This document shows, piece by piece, positions 17,521 to 26,593 of a DNA stretch of 62,475 nucleotides; position 1 is the stretch's first letter; each line of letters starts with the position of its first letter. The DNA is from Paenibacillus sp. (lineage in GTDB: Bacteria; Bacillota; Bacilli; Paenibacillales; Paenibacillaceae). The position numbers and the translations under genes are program-made. The notes beneath the pieces are model-generated. The model worked only from the letters and a program-made list of their open reading frames with translations, did no database searches and had not been told where the DNA came from. Location of the stretch: the NCBI GenBank assembly GCA_031254035.1, contig JAIRVF010000032.1:1-62475 (forward strand). The letters are read 5' to 3'.

Positions 17521-18053
17521 AGCACACCGTTACGAGTGTACCATACGGCTATGAGCCGCCAGAGGAACAGGAGAAAGGCACGCTGATCTACTATGATATC
17601 TTTGAGGACACAACCGATCAGGATCTGGATGGAGCAGTAAAGACGGCAGAAGAACGCCGATTCGCACGGTTAGTGCTGTACCCGTTGCATGATGAGACAG
17701 TAAGACGTATGCTGAAGCATCCGGTGAGCGCTCATTATAAAAGAGTACGGAAGCTGGAAGAATGGAAGCAGGAGCGGGGCTCTCATGTGGCGATTGATGG
17801 ATTTGAAGCTAAAAGGAAAAAATATACCCCTGTAGATACGGCTTTACGTTATTTGACAGAAAAATATCCCGCGCCGTATTTTCTCTACCTGACGACGGAG
17901 ATGGCGAATTTGCTTGCCTCCTATTCATCTTTTCCCGAATGGATCGTGAAGCTCCGGCTCATTTTGGTGGACAAACCGGAAAAGCTGCATCCGCTACTCG
18001 AGAAATACCGGAACCGGTGGGATGCGGCAGAAGAATCGAAGAGAGAAGAATAG
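17517..18053 (+). CDS. Unknown soluble protein coupled to the DUF6509-like gene
   Basis: A 178-residue protein with no membrane segment or signal peptide. It has an acidic N-terminal part ('YYDIFEDTTDQDLDGAVKTAEERRFARLVLYPLHDETVRRML') and a C-terminal alpha-beta segment 'YPAPYFLYLTTEMANLLASY' and 'LRLILVDKPEKLHPLLEKYR'. I do not recognise it. The 4-base ATGA overlap with the upstream gene implies joint function. A terminator follows about 100 bases later. Confidence 0.7.
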   Translation: MKHTVTSVPYGYEPPEEQEKGTLIYYDIFEDTTDQDLDGAVKTAEERRFARLVLYPLHDETVRRMLKHPVSAHYKRVRKLEEWKQERGSHVAIDGFEAKRKKYTPVDTALRYLTEKYPAPYFLYLTTEMANLLASYSSFPEWIVKLRLILVDKPEKLHPLLEKYRNRWDAAEESKREE

Positions 18054-18105
18054 ATGCTACTTTATCAAGCGTTTTGAAAAAACGAACATCGGAAGCATTT
18101 GCTTC

Positions 18106-18133
18106 GGTGCTGAAAAACGGCCTTTTTGAACAC
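18106..18133 (+). repeat. Dispersed repeat D, copy 1
   Basis: GGTGCTGAAAAACGGCC followed by TTTTTGAACAC. The reverse complement recurs at 49329-49357. Truncated relatives of its right part (TTGAACACGCAC, GTGTTCAAAA) appear at about 23134-23145 and 62302-62312, and a rearranged form at 1-26. It always sits between a gene end and the next promoter. Confidence 0.6.
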
Positions 18134-18150
18134 GCACTTTAAGGAAATGA

Positions 18151-18177
18151 AGCTGGCAGCGTTTTGCCGGCTTTTTT
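18151..18177 (+). terminator. Intrinsic terminator
   Basis: AGCTGGC (18151-18157) pairs with GCCGGCT (18166-18172), followed by TTTTTT. It precedes the recQ promoter region. Confidence 0.7.
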
Positions 18178-18329
18178 GTGTATTTTGTTCGAATTTTCCA
18201 AAAAATGTCCATGCGGTTGCTCATTCCCTTAAAGCCCGTTAAACTTAAGAGTAATGGTTTTTAAATGGTGATGTAGCATGTGCCTGCCTCACCATTTTCC
18301 AATAGATATCGTTAGGAGTTCAATAATTC

Positions 18330-20192
18330 ATGAGTGTAGAAATGATGACGTTGGAACGGGCGCAGCAGCAGCTGCAAACCTACTATGGCTATCCGGATTT
18401 CCGGGAGGGCCAGAAAAGAATCGTCCTCAGTCTGCTCGAAGGAAACGACACGCTGGGAATTATGCCGACAGGCGGGGGCAAGTCAATTTGTTACCAGATT
18501 CCGGCGTTGATGCTACCGGGGCTGACGCTGGTCGTTTCACCCTTGATCTCGCTGATGAAGGACCAGGTGGACGCGCTGACCGCCATGGGCATCCAAGCTG
18601 CATATATTAACAGTACGCTCAGCGGCAAAGAGGTGAACGAACGGATTCGTGCCGCGAAACGCGGGGATTTGAAGCTGCTTTACGTCGCGCCCGAGCGGCT
18701 GGAAGTGGACTGGTTCAGAGACGAAATGAGCCTGCTGTCCATTTCCTGCGTGGCTGTTGACGAAGCGCACTGCGTATCTCAGTGGGGGCATGATTTCCGG
18801 ACAAGCTACTTGTCGGTCGCTCCATTCGTGGAAAACCTTCCGCAGCGTCCGATTGTGGCCGCTTTTACGGCAACCGCGACGCCGGAAGTAACGGAGGATA
18901 TGTTGCGCTTGCTGCGGCTTGAGGAGCCGGAAGTATTCGTCACCGGACTGAGCCGCGATAATTTGGCAATGTCGGTGCTGCGGGGGGAGAACAAACGCGA
19001 TTTTGTGTTAAATTACGCCGCAGGGCATTCGCATCAGCCGGGGATTATTTATGCCGCGACCCGCAAGGACGTGGATGATTTGTACGAGCGGTTGCGCAGT
19101 GCCGAAATTGCGGCTGGAAGGTATCATGCGGGTATGGCTGATGAGGAACGGGCTGCCAGCCAGGAAGCATTTTTGTATGATGACGTCCGGGTGATGGTGG
19201 CGACCAATGCCTTTGGGATGGGGATCGACAAATCCAATGTGCGCTACGTCATTCATTTCAATATGCCCAAAAATATGGAGGCGTATATCCAGGAGGCCGG
19301 ACGCGCAGGACGTGACGGCGAACCGAGCCAATGCATCCTGCTTTTCGGCGCCCAGGATATTATTACGCAGAAATTCCTGATCGAACAGAACCCGCAGGAT
19401 GCGGACCGCAAACATAATGATTACCGCAAGCTCCAGCAGATGGTTGATTACTGCTACACCACAAGATGCCTGCGCAGCGCGATGCTGGACTATTTTGGAG
19501 AGGAACATGAAGACAAGCCATGCGGCATATGCAGCTCCTGCACGGACGAACGTGAACTGACAGATATGACGATCGATGCGCAAAAGATCTTTTCCTGCAT
19601 TCACCGTATGCGTGAGCGTTTTGGAGTATCTATGGTGGCCGCGGTCCTTAAAGGCTCACGTAACAAAAAGGTGCTCCAGTACCGCTTCGATAATCTGTCG
19701 ACCTATGGAGCGATGTCGGATCGGACGGAAAAAGAGATTTCGGAGATGATTAACGTGATGGCTACAGAAGGCTACCTTATGCTCTCCGAAGGGCAATATC
19801 CGGTGCTCAAGCTCCAGCCGCTTGCGGCAGAGGTTCTAAAAGGACAACGCAAGGTGATGCAGCGTTTGCCAGCCAAAAGCGCAGCAGAGACATCCGGCGG
19901 CCGCTCTGGCGGCACACGCAGACATGACTATTCGCAGTCGGCCGTTAACGAGACGGTTTTCGAGCAGCTGCGCCTGATTCGGCGTGAGATTGCAGGCCGG
20001 GAACATGTGCCTTCCTATATTATTTTCAACGATGCAACACTTCGGGAGATGAGCGTCGTATGTCCGCAGACCGAAAAAGAAATGCTGAAGGTGAAAGGCG
20101 TCGGCGAATTGAAATTCCGTAAATACGGCAAGGCGTTTCTCGATTTTTTCCGGGAGCGTAGCGATGACAGTTACGACGGCGATTATGAATAA
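18330..20192 (+). CDS. recQ: ATP-dependent DNA helicase RecQ
   Basis: A 620-residue 3'-5' helicase used in recombination and replication-fork repair. Walker A is 'MPTGGGKSICYQIPAL' (K51). Walker B is 'AVDEAHCVSQWGHDFR', which includes the RecQ aromatic-rich loop. Motif III is 'AAFTATATPEV' and motif VI is 'YIQEAGRAGRDGEPSQC'. The RecQ zinc site has cysteines in 'YCYTTRCLR' and 'PCGICSSC', and a C-terminal HRDC domain lies at about 540-612. TTAGGAG precedes the ATG by about 13 bases. It is followed after 18 bases by the radical SAM gene, probably co-transcribed. Confidence 0.95.
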   Translation: MSVEMMTLERAQQQLQTYYGYPDFREGQKRIVLSLLEGNDTLGIMPTGGGKSICYQIPALMLPGLTLVVSPLISLMKDQVDALTAMGIQAAYINSTLSGKEVNERIRAAKRGDLKLLYVAPERLEVDWFRDEMSLLSISCVAVDEAHCVSQWGHDFRTSYLSVAPFVENLPQRPIVAAFTATATPEVTEDMLRLLRLEEPEVFVTGLSRDNLAMSVLRGENKRDFVLNYAAGHSHQPGIIYAATRKDVDDLYERLRSAEIAAGRYHAGMADEERAASQEAFLYDDVRVMVATNAFGMGIDKSNVRYVIHFNMPKNMEAYIQEAGRAGRDGEPSQCILLFGAQDIITQKFLIEQNPQDADRKHNDYRKLQQMVDYCYTTRCLRSAMLDYFGEEHEDKPCGICSSCTDERELTDMTIDAQKIFSCIHRMRERFGVSMVAAVLKGSRNKKVLQYRFDNLSTYGAMSDRTEKEISEMINVMATEGYLMLSEGQYPVLKLQPLAAEVLKGQRKVMQRLPAKSAAETSGGRSGGTRRHDYSQSAVNETVFEQLRLIRREIAGREHVPSYIIFNDATLREMSVVCPQTEKEMLKVKGVGELKFRKYGKAFLDFFRERSDDSYDGDYE

Positions 20193-20210
20193 CAGAAGGA
20201 AAGTGAATCC

Positions 20211-21986
20211 ATGAAAGTCATTTTAACCACCTTAAACGCTAAATACATTCATACCTCGATGGCAATCCGCCTGCTCAAGGCTTACAGTGGGCATGAGTTT
20301 GATATTGAGCTAACGGAGTACACCATCAAGGATCCAGTGATGAATATCGTCTCGGATCTGTTTCAGCGGCGTCCCGACGTGATCGGCTTCTCTTGTTACA
20401 TTTGGAATATGGAAGAAACGATCAAGGTGATCGACATTCTCAAAAAGGTCATGCCTGAAGTGAAGATTATCCTGGGGGGGCCCGAGGTTTCCTATGATAC
20501 CGGATACTGGATGGAACGCGCACATGGCGTGGATTTTATTGTTATGGGAGAAGGCGAAGAAACATTCCATCATTTGCTTCAGGTGATCGAAGGCGACAGG
20601 AAATACCATTTTGTATACGGCATCGCCTACCGGAAGGGAGAAGAGGTCATAATCAATCCCCCTCGCCCGAAAAGCGACCTGAATTCCCTACCTTCGCCAC
20701 ACCGTTTTCAGGAGGACATTCCGAACATCAGCAAGCGTATTATCTATTTTGAAACAAGCCGCGGCTGTCCTTTCCAATGCCAATTCTGTCTGTCGAGCAT
20801 CGAAAACGGCGTACGTTATTACGACATTGAACGGGTGAAGGCGGACATCACGTTTTTGATCGACAATGGCGCGAAAGTGATCAAATTTTTGGACCGTACC
20901 TTTAATATCAACCATACCTATGCGATGGAAATGTTTAAGTTTCTGATCGAAAACAATCGCGGCTGTATCTTCCAATTTGAAATTACCGCGGATATCATGC
21001 GGCCCGAAGTCCTACAATTTTTGGCGGACAACGCACCTCCAGGAATTTTCCGTTTTGAGATCGGGGTGCAATCGACGAACGATCCGACCAATGTACTGGT
21101 CAAACGCCGGCAAAATTTCGAGAAGTTGTCCCGGACTGTCAATATCATCAAGAACAGCGGTAGAATCGCGCAGCATCTGGACTTAATCGCAGGCCTGCCG
21201 GAAGAAGATTACGACACGTTCCGCCAAACCTTCAACGATGTGTTCGCGCTCAGACCGGAAGAATTGCAGCTCGGATTCCTGAAAATGCTGCGCGGAACCG
21301 GCCTAAGGCGTGATGCCGAAAAGTATGATTACACCTACATGGACCAAGCGCCATATGAGATTCTCGGCAGCCATAAGCTTCCGTTCGCAGATATCGTGCG
21401 GTTGAAAAGGCTTGAGGATGTATTGGAGAAATATTGGAATTCACATCGAATGGATCATACGCTGAACTATTTAATGAAACATGAGTTCGATTCGCCGTTT
21501 GATTTCTTCCAGGAGTTCGGGGATTACTGGGAGGGGCAAGGTTGGCAAAAAATCGGCCACCAGCTGGAGGATCTGTTCTCCCGTCTGTCTGCGTTCTTAA
21601 TGCAGCGGGGTGTTAAGCGGATGCCTGTCGTCTTGGGGCTGATGAAGCTCGACTACTTCCTGAATCATAAGTACAAGCCGCGTAAAATCTGGTGGGAGTC
21701 TCCGATCTCCAAAGATGATTGGAGCTTGTTTATGCATTCGGTTATCGAACGGCCTGAGGCTGTATCCGGCGGGTTCGCGGAGCTGCGGCTTGGCGAACGT
21801 GAACTGCAAAAACATGCTGTGCTCGAAGTTCTTCCATTTTCGCTGCAAGACGTGCTTGAAGGCGGCACAGGCGATGTGAACGATGGAGAAGGGGAACAGA
21901 CGCTGCTGATGGTTCTGTATCAGCAGGATGATAGCGAGCAACCATCTTTTTATGCGATGCAGCTTTCAGCTGCCAATCCGGTATAA
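20211..21986 (+). CDS. B12-binding radical SAM protein (DUF4080 type)
   Basis: A 591-residue enzyme with an N-terminal cobalamin-binding Rossmann domain (about 1-140, 'GGPEVSYDTGYWM'), a radical SAM core with cluster motif CxxxCxxC in 'ETSRGCPFQCQFCLSSIENG' (about residue 185) and a C-terminal DUF4080-type extension. No DxHxxG cobalamin motif is obvious. The family has no firmly assigned substrate; methylation or a ring rearrangement are possible. AGAAGGAAAG stands about 7 bases before the ATG. It lies directly downstream of recQ. A strong bidirectional terminator follows. Confidence 0.85.
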   Translation: MKVILTTLNAKYIHTSMAIRLLKAYSGHEFDIELTEYTIKDPVMNIVSDLFQRRPDVIGFSCYIWNMEETIKVIDILKKVMPEVKIILGGPEVSYDTGYWMERAHGVDFIVMGEGEETFHHLLQVIEGDRKYHFVYGIAYRKGEEVIINPPRPKSDLNSLPSPHRFQEDIPNISKRIIYFETSRGCPFQCQFCLSSIENGVRYYDIERVKADITFLIDNGAKVIKFLDRTFNINHTYAMEMFKFLIENNRGCIFQFEITADIMRPEVLQFLADNAPPGIFRFEIGVQSTNDPTNVLVKRRQNFEKLSRTVNIIKNSGRIAQHLDLIAGLPEEDYDTFRQTFNDVFALRPEELQLGFLKMLRGTGLRRDAEKYDYTYMDQAPYEILGSHKLPFADIVRLKRLEDVLEKYWNSHRMDHTLNYLMKHEFDSPFDFFQEFGDYWEGQGWQKIGHQLEDLFSRLSAFLMQRGVKRMPVVLGLMKLDYFLNHKYKPRKIWWESPISKDDWSLFMHSVIERPEAVSGGFAELRLGERELQKHAVLEVLPFSLQDVLEGGTGDVNDGEGEQTLLMVLYQQDDSEQPSFYAMQLSAANPV

Positions 21987-22010
21987 ACGGCTCTGCATAG
22001 AAATAACACG

Positions 22011-22064
22011 AAAAAACGCTCTGGACCCTAGAGATTTCTCTCTATGGATCCTAGAGCGTTTTTT
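22011..22064. terminator. Bidirectional terminator
   Basis: AAAAAACGCTCT (22011-22022) pairs with an AGAGCGTTTTTT end (22053-22064), with inner CCTAGAG/CTCTATGG pairing. It separates the convergent radical SAM and hydrolase genes. Confidence 0.85.
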
Positions 22065-22073
22065 GCTACCTGA

Positions 22074-23033
22074 TTAAATGGATGAGTTCTTGGATACATA
22101 TGCTTCGGTATGGCTTTCCAGCCATGCAAGCACATCACCCGTTACTTCGTCTCGGTTAATCTCATTGAGCATTTCGTGGCGTCCATCGGGATACAGCCGA
22201 CATTCCACATCCTGGATGCCCAGTCCGAGGTAGATGGATGCAAGACGTTCGACGCCTTTGCCGTTTAGACCGACAGGGTCTTTGTCGCCGCTAAAGAGAT
22301 AAATCGGTTTGTCGCGCGGGATGTTGTCGTACCCGGCAGGGCGCTGAATCTCCTGCAGATGGCCAAGAAAATCCCGGAAGAAACTTGCTGTGCATATCGC
22401 CCCGCAGAAAGGATCTTCAATGTAGCGATCAACTTCATCCGGATCACGGGACAACCAGTCAAATTCGGTACGCGCTGGTGAAAACGCACGGTTGAAACCA
22501 CCAAAGACGATTGCATTCATCATCAGGCTGCGATGGGCAGCTCCCTGCAGTTTGGTTTGGATCGATGCTAAAATTATGCCAGCTCGCAGCATGCTGCGCG
22601 GCCCGTTGGTGCCGGAGAGAATAAAACCGTCATACCCTTCAGCATGTGCTTGGATTACTTTTTGTACCAAAAACGATCCCATGCTGTGTCCCATCAGAAA
22701 CAGGGGGACAGCAGCATGATTTTCTCTAATGATTCCGCGTAATCTCACGATATCCTGCACCATGAGTGGGAATCCTTTTTCCCCCACATCGCCAAGCCGC
22801 TCTACGGAGCCGGCGGTCAAGCCATGCCCCCGCTGATCATGTGCGTATACCGCATAACCTGCTGCGGTCAGGGCGGATGCCAAGCGGGCATAACGTTCAG
22901 CTGTTTCGCACATGCCATGTACGAGTTGCAGCACGCCTTTGATCGTAGTTTCCGGATCAGGAAGCCATTGGTATACATGCGATTCTGTTCCATGCGGGTC
23001 AGTCATCGTAAAGGTTTGCTCGAGCAATACCAT
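22074..23033 (-). CDS. Alpha/beta hydrolase, lysophospholipase-like
   Basis: A roughly 319-residue cytoplasmic serine hydrolase of the Hydrolase_4 (monoacylglycerol lipase) type. The oxyanion region is 'LVHGMCETAERYARLA', followed by 'AHDQRGHGLT'. The nucleophile elbow is 'GHSMGSFLVQ', the acid is in 'FSGDKDPVG' and the histidine is in 'YPDGRHEMLNE'. The start is uncertain. AGGAG is only 2 bases from the ATG at 23033, whereas a TTG at 23027 has 8-base spacing and may be the true start. A GTG at 23036 is unlikely. Confidence 0.85.
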   Translation of the reverse strand: MVLLEQTFTMTDPHGTESHVYQWLPDPETTIKGVLQLVHGMCETAERYARLASALTAAGYAVYAHDQRGHGLTAGSVERLGDVGEKGFPLMVQDIVRLRGIIRENHAAVPLFLMGHSMGSFLVQKVIQAHAEGYDGFILSGTNGPRSMLRAGIILASIQTKLQGAAHRSLMMNAIVFGGFNRAFSPARTEFDWLSRDPDEVDRYIEDPFCGAICTASFFRDFLGHLQEIQRPAGYDNIPRDKPIYLFSGDKDPVGLNGKGVERLASIYLGLGIQDVECRLYPDGRHEMLNEINRDEVTGDVLAWLESHTEAYVSKNSSI

Positions 23034-23091
23034 CACTCCTCATTATCCATTAGGAACCTATAAGAGGTTGTTCTAAAAACTGATTTTTTTT

Positions 23092-23133
23092 GGCGCGATC
23101 AAAAATCTGATTTACTGTTTTTTTGATCGCGCC
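23092..23133. repeat. Family A short palindrome, solo copy
   Basis: A 42-base hairpin with GGCGCGATCAA at the left and TTGATCGCGCC at the right. It is the short form of the element found in long form at 56825-56924. The sequence TTGAACACGCAC of repeat D follows it directly. Confidence 0.75.
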
Positions 23134-23163
23134 TTGAACACGCACTATTAGATTCTATGCGTT

Positions 23164-24135
23164 TTACTCCGGTAAATAAGAACGAAGAACCGTAGCTTGT
23201 CCTTCCAATGTATACGAGCCGAGGTTAGCCGGAAGAAGGAAACATTGACCCGCTTGGTAATTAAGTGAGCCGCCCTCCCAAACAATCTCGCCGCTGCCTT
23301 CGCAAATTACCAGAATGGTGAAGCTTTCCGGCGTCGTTTTCAAATCCCAGGATCCTTCCACAATCCCTTTTTCGACGATGAAATAAGGGGATTTGGCAAG
23401 CTCCAGCCATTCGCCAGCAGCGAGGCCATCCGTTTTCATGGTAGTGGCGCCCGAGCCTTCAAATGCGGTTACGTTCAAGGAATCCTCAATATGTAGCTCA
23501 CGTGGTTTGCCGTCAAGTCCAGGGCGGTTGTAATCGTAAATGCGGTACGTCGTATCCGAATTTTGCTGGATTTCTGCAACCACTACGCCTGCACAGAGAG
23601 CATGAACCGTACCGGCCGGGATGTAGAACGTATCCCCAGCTTCAACGGGAACTTCGCGCAGCGTATCCATTACGCTTCCGTTTTCCAAAGCGGCTTTCAT
23701 GCTTTCGCGGGTTACTCCGCCATTTAGGCCGTAGATGATTTTGGCGCCCGGTTTGGCGTCGAGTACATACCACATTTCGGTTTTGCCAAGCTCGCCTTTA
23801 GGAAGGCCTTCATAATCATCAGTCGGATGCACTTGGACGGACAGGTTGTCATTGCAATCAAGAAGTTTGATCAGCAGTGGGAAACGGCCGTTTTTCTCGG
23901 AGAAACCTTTGCTGCCGAACCACTCCTTGCCCAGTTCCTCGCGGATTTGGTCAAGTCCTTTTCCTGCCAGCTCGCCGTTCACGACGGAGGTCGTGCCGTT
24001 TGGATGATCGGCGATCATCCAGCCTTCCCCGATATGTCCTTCTGGAGGGGTAAGACCGAATTGCTCAAGAGCGCGGCCGCCCCATACACGTTCTTTAAAT
24101 TCAGGTTGAAACTGTAATGGATACGGTTGTGTCAT
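23164..24135 (-). CDS. manA: Mannose-6-phosphate isomerase, class I
   Basis: A 323-residue zinc cupin enzyme that interconverts mannose-6-phosphate and fructose-6-phosphate. Motifs are 'PLQFQPEFKERVWGG', 'DCNDNLSVQVHPTDDY' with metal-binding Gln and His, 'LGKTEMWYVLDAKPGA', and 'GDTFYIPAGTVHAL' with the catalytic histidine region. The length fits the short Firmicute type, such as YvyI or Pmi. AAAGGAAG lies about 9 bases before the ATG. It is alone, with no mannose PTS or sugar operon near, so a role in GDP-mannose supply for wall or exopolysaccharide is as likely as mannose catabolism. Confidence 0.92.
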   Translation of the reverse strand: MTQPYPLQFQPEFKERVWGGRALEQFGLTPPEGHIGEGWMIADHPNGTTSVVNGELAGKGLDQIREELGKEWFGSKGFSEKNGRFPLLIKLLDCNDNLSVQVHPTDDYEGLPKGELGKTEMWYVLDAKPGAKIIYGLNGGVTRESMKAALENGSVMDTLREVPVEAGDTFYIPAGTVHALCAGVVVAEIQQNSDTTYRIYDYNRPGLDGKPRELHIEDSLNVTAFEGSGATTMKTDGLAAGEWLELAKSPYFIVEKGIVEGSWDLKTTPESFTILVICEGSGEIVWEGGSLNYQAGQCFLLPANLGSYTLEGQATVLRSYLPE

Positions 24136-24248
24136 AGTTGCATCTTCCTTTCATGGTCGTAATCTGATTGATGAATCAAACCGCTTATACAGTATTTTCA
24201 AAATACCTATCTATATTAAGGTGCGCATGATAAAAATGCCACCGCGGT

Positions 24249-24833
24249 TTACCGCTTTTTTTCGATGGCGATGACGTAGGGAGCGTCACTGCGCTGCAGC
24301 TGCCTGTATATCACCGTCTGGCAGATGTCCTGCGGGAGGGCGGAGGCCCATGCCGTGACGGCCTGAGCCTCGGCTTCCCCGCCGGCATGACCGGGGTAAA
24401 GCACCGCCGTAATAATTCCCTTCGGCCTAAGCAGTAACAAAGCCGCTTCCAGAGCACTGAGGGTGCTGTCCGTCTCGGTTATGATTTGCTTGTCGGCTTC
24501 TTGAGAGGGCAGGTAGCCGAGATTAAACATAATGGCGCCGACACGACCTTGAACCTCCGGAGGGAGGTTTTCCTTCATCAGGGAATGGCTCGCCAGGAAG
24601 AGGGAAATGGAAGCTAGGCTGTCCACCGGTTCCCGGGCGAATCGTTCCTTAGCCAGCACAAGCGCCTGCTCCTGAATGTCAAAGCTGTATACATGCCCCT
24701 TAGGTCCGACTGATTTGGCGAGGAATACCGTATCGGCTCCTGTGCCCACCGTGGCGTCTATGGCGATGTCGCCTGGCTGCAGACGTTCGCTGACTTGCTT
24801 ATGTGCAAAGCTGAGCACGGATAGAAACCCCAT
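24249..24833 (-). CDS. mnmM: tRNA mnm5s2U34 methyltransferase, YtqB/MnmM-like
   Basis: A 194-residue SAM-dependent methyltransferase of the YtqB family. The SAM-binding loop is 'IDATVGTGADTVFLA', with 'YSFDIQEQALVLAKER', the catalytic-region 'IMFNLGYLPS' and 'AVLYPGHAGGEAEA'. YtqB of Bacillus subtilis was shown to methylate nm5s2U34 of tRNA. The start ATG at 24833 has GGAGG 10 bases upstream, inside the end of the ytqA-like gene, so the pair is translationally linked. The open frame extends further up but has no ribosome binding site. Confidence 0.82.
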   Translation of the reverse strand: MGFLSVLSFAHKQVSERLQPGDIAIDATVGTGADTVFLAKSVGPKGHVYSFDIQEQALVLAKERFAREPVDSLASISLFLASHSLMKENLPPEVQGRVGAIMFNLGYLPSQEADKQIITETDSTLSALEAALLLLRPKGIITAVLYPGHAGGEAEAQAVTAWASALPQDICQTVIYRQLQRSDAPYVIAIEKKR

Positions 24834-24834
24834 G

Positions 24835-25788
24835 TTAAGTATTCCTCCAATATTTGCCTTGCCACGAATCCCGTGCTTTAAGCTCGGCGTCAAAGGCGTT
24901 TAGCACTTCCCATTTCTTGAGGCTCCACGTCGGGCCAATGAGCAGCTTACGTGGCGCATCGCCGGTGAGGCGATGGACGACCATTTCCGGCGGGAGCATC
25001 TCCAGCGTGTCGACAACTAGTTTGATGTATTCGTCCTGCTCCAGAAACCGCAGAAGTCCGGCTTCATACTGGCGAACCATCGGTGTGCCTTTCATGAGAT
25101 GCAGCAGATGGATTTTAATCCCCTGCACATCCATCTGAGATACGGCGCGCCCGGTTTCAAGCATCATTTCATGGGTTTCCTGCGGAAGACCATAAATGAT
25201 GTGGGCGCATACCCGGATGTTATGCTTACGCAGCTTCAGGGCGGCATCAACGAAGCACTTAGTATCATGCGCACGATTGATGAGCTCGGAGGTCGAGTCA
25301 TGAATCGTTTGCAGCCCCATCTCCACCCAGAGGTAGGTCCGCTGGTTCAGTTCGGCAAGGTATTCGATGACGTCATCCGGCAAGCAGTCGGGGCGGGTGG
25401 CGATAGACAAACCTACGACGCCGGGCTGCTCCAGGATAACCTCAAAGTATTCACGCAGCACTTCTACGGGCGCATACGTGTTGGTATAGGCCTGGAAATA
25501 GCCAATATATTTGGCATTTGGCCATTTCAGATGTTGTTTATCCCTGACGTCATTGAATTGAGTAACCAGGTCGTCACGGCGTTTGCCTGCGAAATCACCC
25601 GAACCTCTGGCACTGCAAAAAGTACAGCCGCCCCTGGCGATTGTACCGTCGCGGTTCGGGCAGGTGAAGCCAGCGTCAAGCATGACTTTAAAGACCTTTT
25701 CGTCAAACTCATGGCGCATTTCGTAATTCCAGGTATGAAATCTCTTATCTCCCCAAAAAAGCGGAGAGTTAGTTGCTCTCGAATTCAT
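24835..25788 (-). CDS. Radical SAM protein, TIGR01212/YtqA family
   Basis: A 317-residue radical SAM enzyme. The iron-sulfur cysteines are in 'DAGFTCPNRDGTIARGGCTF' followed by CSA. Later stretches are 'YFQAYTNTYAPVEVLREYFE', 'ATRPDCLP', 'VEMGLQTIHDSTSELINRAH' and 'HIIYGLPQETHEMML'. It corresponds to B. subtilis YtqA, which pairs with YtqB. It has been implicated in converting cmnm5s2U to nm5s2U in tRNA where MnmC is absent. AAGGAG lies about 9 bases before the ATG. It ends 1 base before the downstream start. Confidence 0.85.
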   Translation of the reverse strand: MNSRATNSPLFWGDKRFHTWNYEMRHEFDEKVFKVMLDAGFTCPNRDGTIARGGCTFCSARGSGDFAGKRRDDLVTQFNDVRDKQHLKWPNAKYIGYFQAYTNTYAPVEVLREYFEVILEQPGVVGLSIATRPDCLPDDVIEYLAELNQRTYLWVEMGLQTIHDSTSELINRAHDTKCFVDAALKLRKHNIRVCAHIIYGLPQETHEMMLETGRAVSQMDVQGIKIHLLHLMKGTPMVRQYEAGLLRFLEQDEYIKLVVDTLEMLPPEMVVHRLTGDAPRKLLIGPTWSLKKWEVLNAFDAELKARDSWQGKYWRNT

Positions 25789-25800
25789 TTGAGGTGCTCC

Positions 25801-25940
25801 TTAAGTTTTCTTGGGGTCCCCGCAAAGTATTGGGAATAAGCGTCGAAGCACAGGCTCTACTCCGTACTTTTGCTTCGCAAAAGCGCTCCTCTTTGAGAGG
25901 CACCCGGACTTTTTTTCGATACTCTTTGTGGGGTTATTTT
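25801..25940. repeat. Dispersed repeat B, copy 2 (full length)
   Basis: Full copy running from TTAAGTTTTCTTGGGGTCC to CTTTGTGGGGTTATTTT, with the inner hairpin TTTTGCTTCGCAAAA and CTCTTTGAGAG. It starts 12 bases from the ytqA-like start codon, so it lies in that gene's promoter or leader region. The stretch 25941-26189 after it holds no gene that I can support. Confidence 0.8.
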
Positions 25941-26189
25941 GCATATCGGTTAGGCGATAACCTGAAGTGCCCATACACTTGCTCTATTGTAGCAAAAAAA
26001 GTCGTCGTAGGGTATGAGGAGGCCCAAGCCAGGTCATTTTAGCTGGAATTCAGGCATATGATTTATTGTAGAAACTTACACGAAATGTTATATTTGATGT
26101 AGCGCCAACAACTGCATTTTGCGTAATGACATGACAGTATTCACAAAAGCATGACGTCCCGGCAACCATAATCCGTGAGGTGATAATGA

Positions 26190-26378
26190 ATGAATTCATT
26201 AAACGTAGAAGCTTCAGGAAAAGGTAAAATTGCTGTAGAACTAACTCCGGAAGAGGCGCTTGCATTAACAGGCGTTAAATTTAACGGAAATCCGGAAGTA
26301 AAAGCAGAGGCAAGTCGAAAGATTCGCAAAGCGTTCGAAAAGGCATTTGATTTTCAGTATCAAGATAGGTTAGACTAA
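26190..26378 (+). CDS. Small unknown protein
   Basis: A 62-residue soluble, charged protein: 'IAVELTPEEALALTGVKFNGNPEVKAEASRKIRKAFEKAF'. The end is helical and amphipathic. GAGGTGAT lies 5-6 bases before the ATG. It is flanked by long non-coding stretches and precedes trmB by 215 bases. No family is recognised. Composition and ribosome binding site make it a probable real gene. Confidence 0.6.
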   Translation: MNSLNVEASGKGKIAVELTPEEALALTGVKFNGNPEVKAEASRKIRKAFEKAFDFQYQDRLD

Positions 26379-26593
26379 CAACAAAGAATTCGTTGGACCC
26401 CAATTCCAAATAGATTTGGAAAAGGAATTCTGTGCCCCTTGCATATAGCTGGAGGCCGGAATTCTTTTTTCTTTTTCCTGGAGATACTCTTTACATTTGG
26501 ACGTATCTTCGGCACAATATTGCAGTAGCTGTCCGCTTCAGGATTTCCTGGTGCGGATGTTCAGACAGATCAGTATGAAAGCGGAGGTATATC

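Noticed and set aside
26411..26428. TTCCAAAT/ATTTGGAA palindrome upstream of trmB as an operator
   Set aside because: It is a clear 8-bp stem, but it is not near a promoter that I can define and has no T tract. I cannot say what it does.
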